DNA of 64,000 bases from JACVRW01 sp963814095. GTDB taxonomy: Bacteria; Actinomycetota; Thermoleophilia; Solirubrobacterales; Thermoleophilaceae. Position numbers and translations under genes: made by a program. The DNA is taken from positions 186,001-250,000 of the forward strand of contig CAWFBT010000002.1 of the NCBI GenBank assembly GCA_963814095.1, written 5' to 3'. Shown here one piece after another: positions 8,479 through 17,687 of the stretch. The stretch's first letter is position 1. Each line of letters begins with the position of its first letter. The notes below the pieces were generated by a model. That model saw only the letters and a list, made by a program, of their open reading frames with translations. It was not told where the DNA came from and made no database searches.

Positions 8479-9357
8479 ATGCCGGAGCCCGTGTTCGCCC
8501 ACACTGACGCGAAGGAGCGCGACGTCCAGAACGTCAGCTACGACTTCAGCGGACAGGTCGTCCTGATATCGGGCGCGGCCCACGGGCAAGGTCGCACCCA
8601 CGCCCTCGCCTTCGCGAAGGCGGGCGCGAACCTGGCGCTCTGCGACCTGGGCCACGACCTCGACACGATCTACTACTCCATGGGCACGGACGCCGAGCTC
8701 GAGGCGACTGCGGAAGAGTGCCGGAGTCACGGCGCAGAGGTGCTCACCCAGATCTGCGACGTGCGCAGCGACGCCGAGGTCCGGGCCTTCGTGGACGACG
8801 CCGTCAAGGAGCTCGGGCAGATCGACGTGGCGATCGCCAACGCCGGCGTGGCGGCGATCGTCGAGGTCGTCGATATGACCGAGCAGGAGTGGGATGAGGT
8901 GCTGGACATCAACCTCAAGGGCGTCTTCCTGACACTGCAGCATGCCGCCAAGAAGATGGTCGAACGGGGCGCCGGCGGCAGTCTCATCGCCACCGGTTCC
9001 GTCCACTGCTTCACCGGCGTGCCGGGCAGCGCCAACTACGTCGCGGCCAAGCACGGTGTCGCGGGGCTGTGCAAGTCGCTGGCCATCGAGCTGGCACCGC
9101 ACAAGATCCGCGTGAACTACGTCTGCCCCACGGCTGCGAACACCCACATGGTGGAGGCTGTCGCGGATCCCCGCGTCCCCGAGGACCACGGCGAGCGCCT
9201 GTTCGCGACCACCGGCAGCTGGAACCTGCTTGACGAGGGATCGCCACCCATCGAGGCGATTGAGATCACTCAGGCGGTTCTGTGGCTGGCGTCGGACGCG
9301 TCGTTGTATGTGACGGGCTCCCCGGTGATCGTCGACGCCGGTTTCCTGACCAAGTAG
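8479..9357 (+). CDS. Mycofactocin-coupled SDR family oxidoreductase
   Basis: Short-chain dehydrogenase of 292 residues. It has the nucleotide-binding motif SGAAHGQGRTHA, NAG motif ANAGVAAIVE, and catalytic Tyr/Lys in NYVAAKHGVAG. After the second beta-strand it carries the insert DLGHDLDTIYYSMGTDAELE. Such an insert, of roughly 20 residues, marks the SDR group whose NAD is held tightly and re-oxidised by mycofactocin rather than exchanged. ATG has a good GAGAGGA Shine-Dalgarno. With 16854-17675 and 28665-29483 it forms a set of three insert-bearing SDRs here. Alcohol substrate unknown. Confidence 0.88.
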   Translation: MPEPVFAHTDAKERDVQNVSYDFSGQVVLISGAAHGQGRTHALAFAKAGANLALCDLGHDLDTIYYSMGTDAELEATAEECRSHGAEVLTQICDVRSDAEVRAFVDDAVKELGQIDVAIANAGVAAIVEVVDMTEQEWDEVLDINLKGVFLTLQHAAKKMVERGAGGSLIATGSVHCFTGVPGSANYVAAKHGVAGLCKSLAIELAPHKIRVNYVCPTAANTHMVEAVADPRVPEDHGERLFATTGSWNLLDEGSPPIEAIEITQAVLWLASDASLYVTGSPVIVDAGFLTK

Positions 9358-9683
9358 TGCCATCCGCGTGGGAGACGAGCAGTTGGCGCCTGACCTTGAC
9401 AGCCAACCGGACGATTGGTAGAACGCCAAGTGCGATGAGTCTCATGAGGGAAGAGTCGTCGCGTGGGCACGGCCGTGCCGAATGATCCACGTGACCATGT
9501 GGACACAGGCGTGAGGATTGATGCGCCTCATGGCCCGTCTGGGGCGGGTTGTCGAACTCGCGCTCGTGGGACCGGTTCAGGCGAACCGGCAGTTCGCGCG
9601 CGTTCCCAGCTCACGTGGGGCCGGAGCGGCTGCAGGCGAGTACGACGCAGTTGGACACCCATAAAGAGGAGAGGTCGAACAAG
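9358..9683. other. Intergenic leader region with promoter
   Basis: This 326-base gap holds one clear promoter/operator (9396-9424) and otherwise no convincing gene. An in-frame extension of the next gene back to 9549 encodes low-complexity Arg/Ser-rich sequence and lies before the true lipoprotein signal, so it is read as untranslated leader of about 260 bases. No riboswitch or obvious terminator was recognised. Confidence 0.6.
9396..9424 (+). promoter_or_regulatory. Promoter with operator in the spacer (site 5)
   Basis: TTGACA at 9396-9401, a 17-base spacer, then TAGAAC at 9419-9424. The regulon palindrome (ACCGGACGATTGGT at 9406-9419, reverse of ACCAATCGTCCGGT) fills the spacer. Binding there would block RNA polymerase, the clearest repressor layout in the window. 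It would drive the ABC importer run. Confidence 0.75.
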
Positions 9684-11012
9684 ATGAAGACACGGGGGAC
9701 CAAACGCTGGCTCGCCGTCTGGCTGACTGCTCTCGTTGCTGTGGCCGCACTTGCGGGCGCCGGCTGCGGTGACGACGACGATGACGACGGAGGTGGCGGC
9801 GGAGACGGCGGCAGCTCGAGCTCGTCCGGAGGATCAAAGGCTCCCGGCGGCACGATCAAGGTCGGCACGATCGGATCGCTGGCCGGCATCGGCGGCGTTT
9901 TTGCAGGCTTCCAGGCCGGTGTGCAGGGCTACTTCGAGTACTACAACTCCCAGGACGGCATCGACGGCACGCAGGTCGAGTTCGTACAGGTCGACGACGG
10001 CGGCGATCCCGGCAAGGCGGCCGCCGGCGCGCGCAAGCTCGTGACCCAGGACAAGGTGCTCGCGATCGTGGGCATGGCGAGCCTTGCTGACGCCGCGGTG
10101 GCGAAGTACCTCAACTCGGCCGGGGTGCCGGTCGTCGGAGGCTGGGCGACCAGCAGCTCCTGGCATGACCCGAACGACAACATGTTCGTGAGCCTCGAGG
10201 GCCCCAACAAGCCGTACTGCACCGTGTGGTCGAATACGCTCGCGAAGGCCGAGGGCGTGACGAGCACCTCGTACATCGCGCAGGACTTCCCGGCCGCGAC
10301 CGGGGATGCGGACTGCCGCGCGACGGCCGGCGAGAAGGTCGGCATCAAAAAGGCGGGCGATCGGATCGACGTCGCGCTGACCGCCGCGGACTACCGCCCG
10401 GCGATGCAGCGCGCGATCGGGACCGGGGCGGACGGGATCTACTTCTCCACCGGAACCGACGGGCAGCTCAAGGGCATCCAGGCCGGCGAGCAGCTCGGCT
10501 ACGAGGGCAAGTACATCCCGACGCAGCCGGCCGGCCTCGAGCAGGGCCTGGCGTCGATCGCCGGGTCGCTCGACGGACGGGTGCTCACCTCTGGGTTCTC
10601 GGTCCTGCCGAGCGACCCCGACTCGGTGAGCGAGGAGCTGGCCGCCTTCAAGAAGGGCATGGCCGAGTTCCAGCCCAAGTTCGCGAATGAGATCACGGCG
10701 GTGAGCGGATGGGCGGCCGGCCGCATGTTCGCCGATGCCCTGAAGGCCGCGGGTGACGATCAGGAGGCGATGATCGAGTACCTGCGCGGCCTCAAGGACT
10801 ACACCTTCGGCGACCTGCAGGGTCCGATGGACTGGAGCAACGGCAGCGTCCCGAATCCGTGCGTCGCGAACCTCGTCATGAACGGCGGCAAGTTCGGCCA
10901 CCCGGAGGGGACGGAGCCCGGTGAGTGGGACTGCACCCCGCTCATCAACTGGGACACGGGCGCGACGGAGGTGTTCCCGCAGTACGAGAAGAACATTGAG
11001 GACGCTCAATAG
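9684..11012 (+). CDS. ABC transporter substrate-binding lipoprotein (branched-chain amino acid type)
   Basis: Extracytoplasmic solute-binding protein of 442 residues, periplasmic-binding fold type I (LivJ/amide-urea family). It has a basic start MKTRGTKRW, a hydrophobic stretch and lipobox LAGAGC, followed by an acidic/glycine-serine linker (about residues 33-55) that tethers it to the membrane. The mature domain begins IKVGTIGSLAGIGGVFAGF and includes GARKLVTQDKVLAIVGM. ATG 9684 is fixed by the signal sequence and the AGAGGAGAGG ribosome site. It heads the importer operon. In this type the ligand can be amino acids, amides or aromatic/acid compounds; here presumably the catabolic substrate. 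Confidence 0.92.
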   Translation: MKTRGTKRWLAVWLTALVAVAALAGAGCGDDDDDDGGGGGDGGSSSSSGGSKAPGGTIKVGTIGSLAGIGGVFAGFQAGVQGYFEYYNSQDGIDGTQVEFVQVDDGGDPGKAAAGARKLVTQDKVLAIVGMASLADAAVAKYLNSAGVPVVGGWATSSSWHDPNDNMFVSLEGPNKPYCTVWSNTLAKAEGVTSTSYIAQDFPAATGDADCRATAGEKVGIKKAGDRIDVALTAADYRPAMQRAIGTGADGIYFSTGTDGQLKGIQAGEQLGYEGKYIPTQPAGLEQGLASIAGSLDGRVLTSGFSVLPSDPDSVSEELAAFKKGMAEFQPKFANEITAVSGWAAGRMFADALKAAGDDQEAMIEYLRGLKDYTFGDLQGPMDWSNGSVPNPCVANLVMNGGKFGHPEGTEPGEWDCTPLINWDTGATEVFPQYEKNIEDAQ

Positions 11013-11028
11013 CCCGTAGGCGACACCA

Positions 11029-11052
11029 GGCGGGGTCCGTCCGGACCCCGCC
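11029..11052. terminator. Intercistronic hairpin
   Basis: A perfect inverted repeat, arms GGCGGGGTCCG and CGGACCCCGCC of 11 bases with a two-base nominal loop, between the binding protein and permease genes. No T-run follows. It probably attenuates or protects the upstream message so that the binding protein is made in excess over the membrane parts. Confidence 0.7.
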
Positions 11053-11094
11053 TGTCGCCCGGGCGAACCGAGCCGAGGGATCTGAGAGGCCGCG

Positions 11095-13020
11095 ATGTTT
11101 GAGTTGACGCTGCTCATATCGGCCGTCGCCACCGCGATGGTCTACGTGCTCTCGGCCTACGGGCTGGTGGTGACCTATCGGGTCGCCGGCGTCTTCAACC
11201 TCGCGCTCGGGTATCAGGCTGCGCTCGCGGCCTTCCTCTACTGGCAGATCGTGGTCGACTGGGGCTGGAGCCGCTACCTCGGAGCCATCCTGGTCGTGTT
11301 CATCGCCGGGCCGCTGATGGGGCTCGTCATCCAGCAGGTGCTCTTCCGCAAGCGCCGTGAGGTGCTCTCGTCGATCATCATCACCCTCGGCCTCGGCGTT
11401 TTCATCAACGGCATCATCCAGGTCCTCTGGGGTGCCACCAGCGAGCTGCGTACCGTGCCGTCGATCTTCGGCGACAAGTTCTGGCGCGTCGGCTCGACCT
11501 CCCTCACGGTGAACGAGCTCGGCGTGATCGCGTCGGCCGCGATCATCGGGGTGCTCGTCTGGCTGCTCCTCAACCGCAGCCGGCTGGGGCTGCACATGCG
11601 CGCGGTGGTTGACGATCCACAGCTCGCGAGCGCAACGGCAATCCCGTACGCGCGGGTGAGCGCGGTCGCATGGATCGTGGCATCGATGCTCGCCGCGGTC
11701 TCGGGTGTTCTCCTCGCGCCGCTCCTCAACCTCGATGTCGTGCTGCTGGCGGGCTTGGTCGTGAACGCCTTCGCGGTCGCGGCCTTCGCCGGGATGTCGA
11801 GCCTCCCGCTCGTCGTGGTGGGCGCGCTGCTGCTGGCGTACGTCCAGGCGATCGTCGAGCGCTACCCGGATACCTTCTCCTTCCTCGGCAGCGGCGGCCG
11901 TGGGGTGGTGCCCTTCGTGATGCTGGCGATCATCCTGCTGGTCCATCCGGCCGCCCAGCGCACCGTGCGGGTCGTCGGCGGCGGGATGCAGCGCCGCCTG
12001 CGCGAACGCGCATCGGGGCGCGTGTCGGTCGCCGTGGCGCTGACGGTCGTACTGACGATCGTGGCCCTCAACCTCAACGAGTCCTGGGCGTTCACCGGCG
12101 TGCAGACCGCGTGCTTCGCGATCGCCGCTCTGTCGCTCGTCCTGCTCGTCGGCGCCTCGGGGCAGATCTCGCTCTGTCAGGTCACGTTCATGGGGCTCTC
12201 GACGATCATGCTCGCGAAGCTGACCGAGAAGGGGGTTCCCTGGGGTATCGCGCTGGGAGCGGGTGTGCTGACCTCCGCCGCCGCGGGCCTGATCATCTCG
12301 CTGACCGCCTTCCGCCTGCGCGGGCTGTTCCTCGCACTGATCACCTTCGCGTTCGCCTACGCGGCGATGGTGATGGTGTTCAGGAACGAGGACATCATCA
12401 GCTTCGCCGGCCTGTTTGTGGACCGGCCGGGGTTCTTCGGCTGGGATCTCACGGATGACCGCAACTACCTGATCTTCGTCTCCGGCATCGTCGTGCTTTG
12501 CATCCTCGGGGTCGGGGCGATCCTCAGAGGGCCCTGGGGGAGGGCCCTGCAGACGCTGAGCGCCGGTGACTCGGTGGCCGAGGTCTCGGGCCTACCGGTG
12601 CGGCAGTGGAAGATGGCGGTCTTCACCCTGTCGGCTGCGCTGGCCGGGCTGGCCGGGGGCCTCTACGGGGCGGCCAACCTGACCGTGACGGGCGATTCGT
12701 TCCTGCCCGAGCAGTCGATCTTCCTGCTCGTGTTCGCGGTCGTGGGGGGCATCACGACGCCGACCGGGGCGGTGGTTGCCGGGATCATCGCGCAGGCGGG
12801 CGACGACATCCTCGGGCTCGCCATCGATAACCCTGGGGCGTGGTCGCTGGTGCTCTTCGGCGTGATGGCCATCGACACGACGATCCGCTATCCGGCCGGC
12901 CTCGGCGGTCTCCTGCCGCAGGAGCTCCCAGGCCTTCGCGCTTTGGGCGCGCGCCTGCGAAGACGGGGAGCCACGGCCGGCAAGGATCCAACGGTCCCGG
13001 TGGCCGGAGGTGGCTCATGA
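11095..13020 (+). CDS. Fused branched-chain amino acid-type ABC permease (LivH-LivM)
   Basis: A single 641-residue membrane protein combining both permease subunits. Residues about 1-300 resemble LivH (GLVVTYRVAGVFNLALGYQ, IIITLGLGVFINGI). After a basic linker near 300-320 (RRLRERASGR), residues about 325-620 resemble LivM (VLLVGASGQISLCQVTFMG, FRLRGLFLALITFAFAYA, PWGRALQTLSAGDSVAEVSG). The two halves are separate genes in most bacteria. The stop overlaps the next ATPase start. It forms the translocation channel for the ligand bound by 9684-11012. Confidence 0.92.
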   Translation: MFELTLLISAVATAMVYVLSAYGLVVTYRVAGVFNLALGYQAALAAFLYWQIVVDWGWSRYLGAILVVFIAGPLMGLVIQQVLFRKRREVLSSIIITLGLGVFINGIIQVLWGATSELRTVPSIFGDKFWRVGSTSLTVNELGVIASAAIIGVLVWLLLNRSRLGLHMRAVVDDPQLASATAIPYARVSAVAWIVASMLAAVSGVLLAPLLNLDVVLLAGLVVNAFAVAAFAGMSSLPLVVVGALLLAYVQAIVERYPDTFSFLGSGGRGVVPFVMLAIILLVHPAAQRTVRVVGGGMQRRLRERASGRVSVAVALTVVLTIVALNLNESWAFTGVQTACFAIAALSLVLLVGASGQISLCQVTFMGLSTIMLAKLTEKGVPWGIALGAGVLTSAAAGLIISLTAFRLRGLFLALITFAFAYAAMVMVFRNEDIISFAGLFVDRPGFFGWDLTDDRNYLIFVSGIVVLCILGVGAILRGPWGRALQTLSAGDSVAEVSGLPVRQWKMAVFTLSAALAGLAGGLYGAANLTVTGDSFLPEQSIFLLVFAVVGGITTPTGAVVAGIIAQAGDDILGLAIDNPGAWSLVLFGVMAIDTTIRYPAGLGGLLPQELPGLRALGARLRRRGATAGKDPTVPVAGGGS

Positions 13021-13799
13021 GCGACCCCGTCCTCAATGTCAGCGACGCGATGCTGGCGTTCGGAGGCCTCGTCGCGCTCGACGGCATCGACATTCGGGTC
13101 GGCCGCGACGAGATCCACGGCATCATCGGCCCCAACGGCGCCGGAAAGACGACAGCCTTCGACGTCATGACCGGTGTCTACCGGCCCGATCGGGGATCGG
13201 TGAGCCTCGACGGCACGGACGTGACGAGGTGGAGCCCGCACCGCCGCACCCGGGCCGGCCTGAGCCGCTCGTTCCAGACCGTCGGCCTGGCGCCCGGGCT
13301 CACGGCGCGCGAGAACGTGATCGCGACCATCGAGGCGCTGGAGAAGGTCTGGGCCCCGGTTCCCACCCCGCGGGCGTCGCGGCGACGCCGCGCCGAGGCC
13401 GACGAGCTCCTGGCGTTCTTCAACCTCGAGGAGGTCGCGGACACCCAGGTCACCGACCTGCCGCTCGGGACGACGAAGCTGCTCGAGCTCGCCAAGGTCT
13501 TCGCCGGCAACCCCAAGGTCGTGCTGCTCGACGAGCCGTTCGCGGGGCTCTCCTCCGGAGAGGCCGTGTCGCGGGTCGGGCTGATCAGCGAGCGTCGGGA
13601 GCAGGCGAACTGCGGGGTGGTGATCGTCGAGCACGACGTTCCGCTCCTGCTCGAGTCCTGCAACAGGATTACGGTGCTCGACGCCGGGCAGATAGTGGCC
13701 GCCGGGGAGCCGCACGCGGTGATGTCAGATCCGGCGGTGCGGGAGGCATACATGGGCGAGGTTGTCGAGGAGAACGTCGTCGAGGAGAACCTCGGATGA
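13017..13799 (+). CDS. ABC transporter ATP-binding protein (LivG type)
   Basis: ATPase subunit of 260 residues. Walker A GPNGAGKTT near residue 42, Q-loop region SRSFQTVGLAPGLTARENV, Walker B VVLLDEPFAGLSSGEA and the H-loop in VIVEHDVPLLLE are all present. The usual signature LSGGQ is degenerate: the position reads LPLGTTKLLELAKVF, a common LivG-type variant. ATGA overlap with the permease and with the next ATPase indicates translational coupling. Paired with 13796-14608 as the motor of the importer. Confidence 0.92.
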   Translation: MSDPVLNVSDAMLAFGGLVALDGIDIRVGRDEIHGIIGPNGAGKTTAFDVMTGVYRPDRGSVSLDGTDVTRWSPHRRTRAGLSRSFQTVGLAPGLTARENVIATIEALEKVWAPVPTPRASRRRRAEADELLAFFNLEEVADTQVTDLPLGTTKLLELAKVFAGNPKVVLLDEPFAGLSSGEAVSRVGLISERREQANCGVVIVEHDVPLLLESCNRITVLDAGQIVAAGEPHAVMSDPAVREAYMGEVVEENVVEENLG

Positions 13800-14608
13800 C
13801 CGAGACCGGAACAGCTCCGGCTGCCGGCGGCGAGCCGACGCTGCGCGTCGAGAGTGCCGAGGTCCGCTACGGGCACCTCGTCGCGGTGCGCGACGTGACG
13901 TTCGAGGTCCGCAAGGGGGAAGTCGTCGTCCTGCTCGGGGCGAACGGCGCAGGCAAGTCGTCGCTGCTCAAGTCGATCATCGGCCTCGAGCCGCTGGCGG
14001 AGGGGAACATCACGCTCGAGGACGAGCCGCTCGCCGGCCTGTCGGTGCACAGGCGCGCGGGCAAGGGCATCGGCTACCTCCCAGAGGGGCGCGGCGTCTT
14101 CCCCAACATGACCGTCGAGGAGAACATCCTCACCGGCGTCGTCAAGGGCGGCGAGCGCCGCCGGGCGCTCGACACGGCCTACGGCATCTTCCCGGTGCTG
14201 AAGGACCGCCGCAAGCAGATCGCCGGCTCGATGTCGGGCGGGGAGCAGCAGATGCTCTCCCTGTCGCGGGCGCTCGCCAGCGACCCGAAGCTGCTTCTGC
14301 TCGACGAGCTGTCGCTGGGTCTCGCCCCGAAGATCGTCTCTCAGCTCTTCGAGAAGGTCGGCGAGCTCCGCAACGAGGGCCACTCGATACTGCTGGTCGA
14401 GCAGTTCGCGCACGCGGCACTGCGCGTGGCCGACAGGGCCGGCGTCGTCGTCCGGGGAGAGATGACCCGCTTCGGGCCGGCGGCACAGCTCGCCGCCCTC
14501 AGCGCGGACGAGCTCGCGCGCCTGTACTTCGGGACCGCGGAGGACGGGGCTGCGGCCACCAACGACACGCAACGCACACAAGCCACAACGGAGGCATCAG
14601 AGTCATGA
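13796..14608 (+). CDS. ABC transporter ATP-binding protein (LivF type)
   Basis: Second ATPase subunit, 270 residues. Walker A GANGAGKSS, Q-loop segment GYLPEGRGVFPNMTVEENI (PEGR is typical of LivF), signature MSGGEQQMLSLSRAL, Walker B LLLLDELSLGLAP and the H-loop replaced by Gln in LLVEQFAHAAL, as in other LivF proteins. The C-terminal 20 residues are low-complexity Thr/Ala/Asn. Its stop overlaps the E1 alpha start, so importer and 2-oxoacid dehydrogenase genes are one transcription unit. Confidence 0.92.
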   Translation: MTETGTAPAAGGEPTLRVESAEVRYGHLVAVRDVTFEVRKGEVVVLLGANGAGKSSLLKSIIGLEPLAEGNITLEDEPLAGLSVHRRAGKGIGYLPEGRGVFPNMTVEENILTGVVKGGERRRALDTAYGIFPVLKDRRKQIAGSMSGGEQQMLSLSRALASDPKLLLLDELSLGLAPKIVSQLFEKVGELRNEGHSILLVEQFAHAALRVADRAGVVVRGEMTRFGPAAQLAALSADELARLYFGTAEDGAAATNDTQRTQATTEASES

Positions 14609-15624
14609 GCACGAAAGTCGAGACTCCGACGCTCGTCTCGCAGTACGAGACGATCAAGCGGATACGAGCTTTCGAGGACAAGTCCATCTCGCTCTTCCAA
14701 GATGGCATCGTCCCCGGATTCACGCACGCATACTGCGGCCAGGAGGCGGTGGCCGTCGGAGTCTGCAGCGTCCTCGAGCCGGGCGACCGGGTGGGATCGA
14801 ACCACCGCGGCCACGGGCACATCCTCGCCCGCGGCGCCGACAGCTCGAAGATGCTGGCGGAGATCCTCGGCAAGCGCGACGGCTACTTGCAGGGGATGGG
14901 GGGCGAGCTCCACATCATGGATGCCTCGATCAACATCCTCGGGGCCAACGGGATCGTCGGGGCCGGCATCCCGATCGCCGTCGGCGCGGCCCTCTCGGAC
15001 CGCATCCGGGGGAACGACAACGTCACGGTGAGCTTCTTCGGCGACGGCGCGACGAGCGAGGGTTACTTCTCCGAGGCGGTCAACCTGGCGGCGATCTGGG
15101 ACCTCCCGGTCGTCTTCATCTGCGAGAACAACCTCTACGGCGAGTTCACCGCGGCAAGCGACGTCGTCGCAGGCGAGATCTACAAGCGGGCCGAGGGCTA
15201 CGGGATCCCGGGCGTGCGCGTGGACGGGCAGGACGTGGTGGCCGTCACCGAGGCGGCGCAGACGGCCGTGGACCGTGCGCGCGCCGGTGAGGGACCGACG
15301 CTGATCGAGGCCATGACCTACCGCTGGTACGGCCACTTCTACGGCGAGGAGGCGCTCACGGGCGACTACAAGTACCGGCCGGACGAGGAGATCGCCGACT
15401 GGAAGGAGAACCGGGACCCGGTCAAGCTGACGCGCGAGCGGATCCTCCAGGAGGGTCTTGCGAACGAGGCCGAGCTCGATGCCATCGACAAGGCGATCGA
15501 CGAGGAGATGGAGAGCGCGTCGCAGTTTGCGCAGCAGTCGCCCGAGCCACCGCCCGAGCAGGCACTCGACTTCCTGTACTCCGCCCGGATCCCGGGGCCC
15601 GCCGACGCTGCCAAGGAGCTCTGA
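14605..15624 (+). CDS. Thiamine-PP-dependent dehydrogenase E1 alpha (pyruvate/acetoin dehydrogenase type)
   Basis: Protein of 339 residues forming the TPP-binding half of an E1 heterotetramer that decarboxylates a 2-oxoacid (or cleaves acetoin) and acylates a lipoyl domain. The TPP/Mg motif is GDGATSEGYFSEAVNLAAIWDLPVVFICENN split around residues 147-178, in pieces GDGATSEGYF and VFICENN. SNHRGHGHILARG and GANGIVGAGIPIAVG are typical of acetoin dehydrogenase alpha and PDH alpha. The order E1 alpha, E1 beta, lipoyl domain follows immediately. Substrate specificity is not determinable; acetoin dehydrogenase-like is a close alternative. Confidence 0.88.
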   Translation: MSTKVETPTLVSQYETIKRIRAFEDKSISLFQDGIVPGFTHAYCGQEAVAVGVCSVLEPGDRVGSNHRGHGHILARGADSSKMLAEILGKRDGYLQGMGGELHIMDASINILGANGIVGAGIPIAVGAALSDRIRGNDNVTVSFFGDGATSEGYFSEAVNLAAIWDLPVVFICENNLYGEFTAASDVVAGEIYKRAEGYGIPGVRVDGQDVVAVTEAAQTAVDRARAGEGPTLIEAMTYRWYGHFYGEEALTGDYKYRPDEEIADWKENRDPVKLTRERILQEGLANEAELDAIDKAIDEEMESASQFAQQSPEPPPEQALDFLYSARIPGPADAAKEL

Positions 15625-15625
15625 C

Positions 15626-16612
15626 ATGGCGCACACCGCCACCTACATCCAAGCGCTCAAGGAAGCCATCGACGAGGAGCTGGAGCGCGACGAGCGCGTC
15701 TTCCTGATGGGAGAGGACGTCCAGGCGGGCCCGTTCGGCGTGACCGGCGGGCTGGTCAAGAAGTACGGCCCCGAGCGGATCCGCAACACGCCGATCTCGG
15801 AGGCGGGCTTCGTGGGCGCGGGCCTGGGGGCCGCCATCGCCGGATCCCGGCCGATCGTGGAGATCGAGTTCGCGGCCATGGTCTACATGGCGTTCGACCA
15901 GCTCGTGAATCAGATCGCGAAGACCCGCTACATGAGCGGAAACCAGGTGAGCGCCCCGGTCACCATTCGCAGCGCAGTCGCGATGGGGCTCTCGGCCGGT
16001 GCCCAGCACTCGGACACACCGCACGCGTTGTTCACGCACATGCCGGGGCTCAAGGTCGTAGTCCCGTCAGGGCCGCGCGACGCGAAGGGCCTCCTCAAGA
16101 CCGCGATCAGGGACGACGACCCGGTGATGTTCCTCGAGAGCATGGCCCTGGCGGCCACCAAAGAGGAGCTGCCGGACGAGGAGGAGCTGATCCCGTTCGG
16201 ACGGGTGAACGTGCTCCGCGAAGGTGACGATCTCACGATCGTGGCGCTCGGGTCGGCGGTCCCGCCGGCGGCCGCGGCCGCTGACGCGCTGCAGGCCGAA
16301 GGGGTGTCGGTCGAGCTCGTCGATCCCCGCTCGCTCGTGCCGATGGACTGGGCCGGACTGTTCGCCTCGGCGCGGAAGACGGGTCGCGTGGTGGTCGTGG
16401 ACGACGCGACCCCGCTGTGCTCGTTCGCCAGCGAGGCGGCGGCCTCGATCGGCGAGTACTGCTTCGACGAGCTGAAGGCGCCCGTCCGGCGTGTGACGCG
16501 CGAGAACGTTCCCGTTCCGTTCTCGCCCCCGATGGAGAAGCACATCCTCCTCAACCCGGACAAGGTGCTCGATGCCTGCCGCTCGATCCTGACCTTGGAG
16601 CGTTCGGTATGA
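15626..16612 (+). CDS. Thiamine-PP-dependent dehydrogenase E1 beta
   Basis: Partner subunit of 328 residues. The start YIQALKEAIDEELERDERVFLMGEDV, in pieces YIQALKEAIDEE and DERVFLMGEDV, the segment RIRNTPISEAGFVGAGLGAA, and the C-terminal transketolase-like domain VELVDPRSLVPMDW identify E1 beta. It begins one base after the alpha stop and overlaps the lipoyl gene by four bases. Together with E1 alpha it would feed an acyl group onto the separate lipoyl protein at 16609. Confidence 0.9.
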   Translation: MAHTATYIQALKEAIDEELERDERVFLMGEDVQAGPFGVTGGLVKKYGPERIRNTPISEAGFVGAGLGAAIAGSRPIVEIEFAAMVYMAFDQLVNQIAKTRYMSGNQVSAPVTIRSAVAMGLSAGAQHSDTPHALFTHMPGLKVVVPSGPRDAKGLLKTAIRDDDPVMFLESMALAATKEELPDEEELIPFGRVNVLREGDDLTIVALGSAVPPAAAAADALQAEGVSVELVDPRSLVPMDWAGLFASARKTGRVVVVDDATPLCSFASEAAASIGEYCFDELKAPVRRVTRENVPVPFSPPMEKHILLNPDKVLDACRSILTLERSV

Positions 16613-16857
16613 GACGGGAGGTCCGGGTCCCCAAGTGGGGGCTCACCATCGAACACGTCCGGATCGCGTCCTGGCTGAAGGAAGTGGGGGACGAGGTTCA
16701 GAAGGGCGACCCGCTGTGCGAGGTCGAGACAGACAAGGCCGAATCCGAGATAGAGGCGCCTGAAGCTGGGCGCGTGGTCGAGTTAGTTGCGAGCGTCGAT
16801 GACGAGTGCGCGGTCGGCGACGTGGTCGCAATCCTCGAGACGGAGGCGGCGGCATGA
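16609..16857 (+). CDS. Stand-alone lipoyl-domain protein
   Basis: Only 82 residues: a single biotinyl/lipoyl domain with the acceptor lysine K43 in VETDKAESEIEAPEAG. There is no peripheral-subunit-binding or acyltransferase domain, unlike normal E2 proteins where these are fused. ATG overlaps the E1 beta stop and the stop overlaps the next SDR start. The matching E2 catalytic domain appears to be the damaged gene at 21923-22617 on the other strand, so this is a split E2. It is more likely lipoylated than biotinylated because of the E1 context. Confidence 0.88.
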   Translation: MRREVRVPKWGLTIEHVRIASWLKEVGDEVQKGDPLCEVETDKAESEIEAPEAGRVVELVASVDDECAVGDVVAILETEAAA

Positions 16858-17675
16858 GCCGCTTCGACGGCAAGAAGGTCTTCATCACGGGAGCGGCGCG
16901 AGGTCAGGGCCGCTCCCACGCTGTCGCGTTTGCTCGCGAAGGTGCCGATCTCGCCGTTTCGGATATCTGCGCGGACGTGGCCACCGTCCCCTACGGACTG
17001 AGCCGCGACGACGACCTGGCCGAGACCGTGCGCCTCTGCGAGGCCGAGGGCGCGACGGTCATCTCCGACTCGGTCGACGTGCGCGAGTACGACCAGGTCA
17101 AGGCATTCGCCGATCGCGCTCTCGAGGAGCTCGGCCAGATCGACGTGCTGGTTGCGAACGCGGGCATCTTCACGTTCGGGACGCTCACCGAGCTGAGCTC
17201 GGAGCAGTTCGACGACATGATCAACACGAACCTCAAGGGCGTGTGGCATGCGGTCAAGGCCGTCGTGCCGAGCATGGCGGAGCGCCAGTACGGCCGTTGC
17301 GTCTTGATCGGCTCGTCGTCGTCCCTGATCGGCTATCCCAACGTGGGCCACTACACCGCGGCCAAGCACGGCGTGCTCGGCCTCACCAAGAGCCTCGCTC
17401 TCGAACAGGCGGCGAATGGCATCACCGCCAACTGCGTCTGCCCGACCGGAGTGCACACGGCGATGCTCGAGAACGAGGCCGCATACGCGCTGATGAGCCC
17501 CGACAACCCCACGCTCGAGGCCTCGCTTGCGGTCATGGAGACCATGAATGCGATCCCGCGACCGTGGCTCGAGCCGGAGGATGTGACGAAGCTCGTGCTC
17601 TTCCTCGCCTCGGATGACGCCAGGTACATCACCGGTGCCGAGATGAAGATCGACATGGGTCTCACGGCCGTCTGA
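16854..17675 (+). CDS. Mycofactocin-coupled SDR family oxidoreductase
   Basis: SDR of 273 residues with TGAARGQGRSHAVAFAREGA at the nucleotide site, the insert DICADVATVPYGLSRDDDLA after beta-2 (mycofactocin-coupled group), ANAGIFTFG, and catalytic YTAAKHG. ATG chosen for the GGAGG ribosome site and the four-base overlap with the lipoyl gene. It is most similar to 28665-29483 in this window (shared GYPNVGHY/GFPNVGHY and SPDNPT segments), so the two probably act on related substrates. Confidence 0.88.
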   Translation: MSRFDGKKVFITGAARGQGRSHAVAFAREGADLAVSDICADVATVPYGLSRDDDLAETVRLCEAEGATVISDSVDVREYDQVKAFADRALEELGQIDVLVANAGIFTFGTLTELSSEQFDDMINTNLKGVWHAVKAVVPSMAERQYGRCVLIGSSSSLIGYPNVGHYTAAKHGVLGLTKSLALEQAANGITANCVCPTGVHTAMLENEAAYALMSPDNPTLEASLAVMETMNAIPRPWLEPEDVTKLVLFLASDDARYITGAEMKIDMGLTAV

Positions 17676-17687
17676 ATCGAGACTCTC

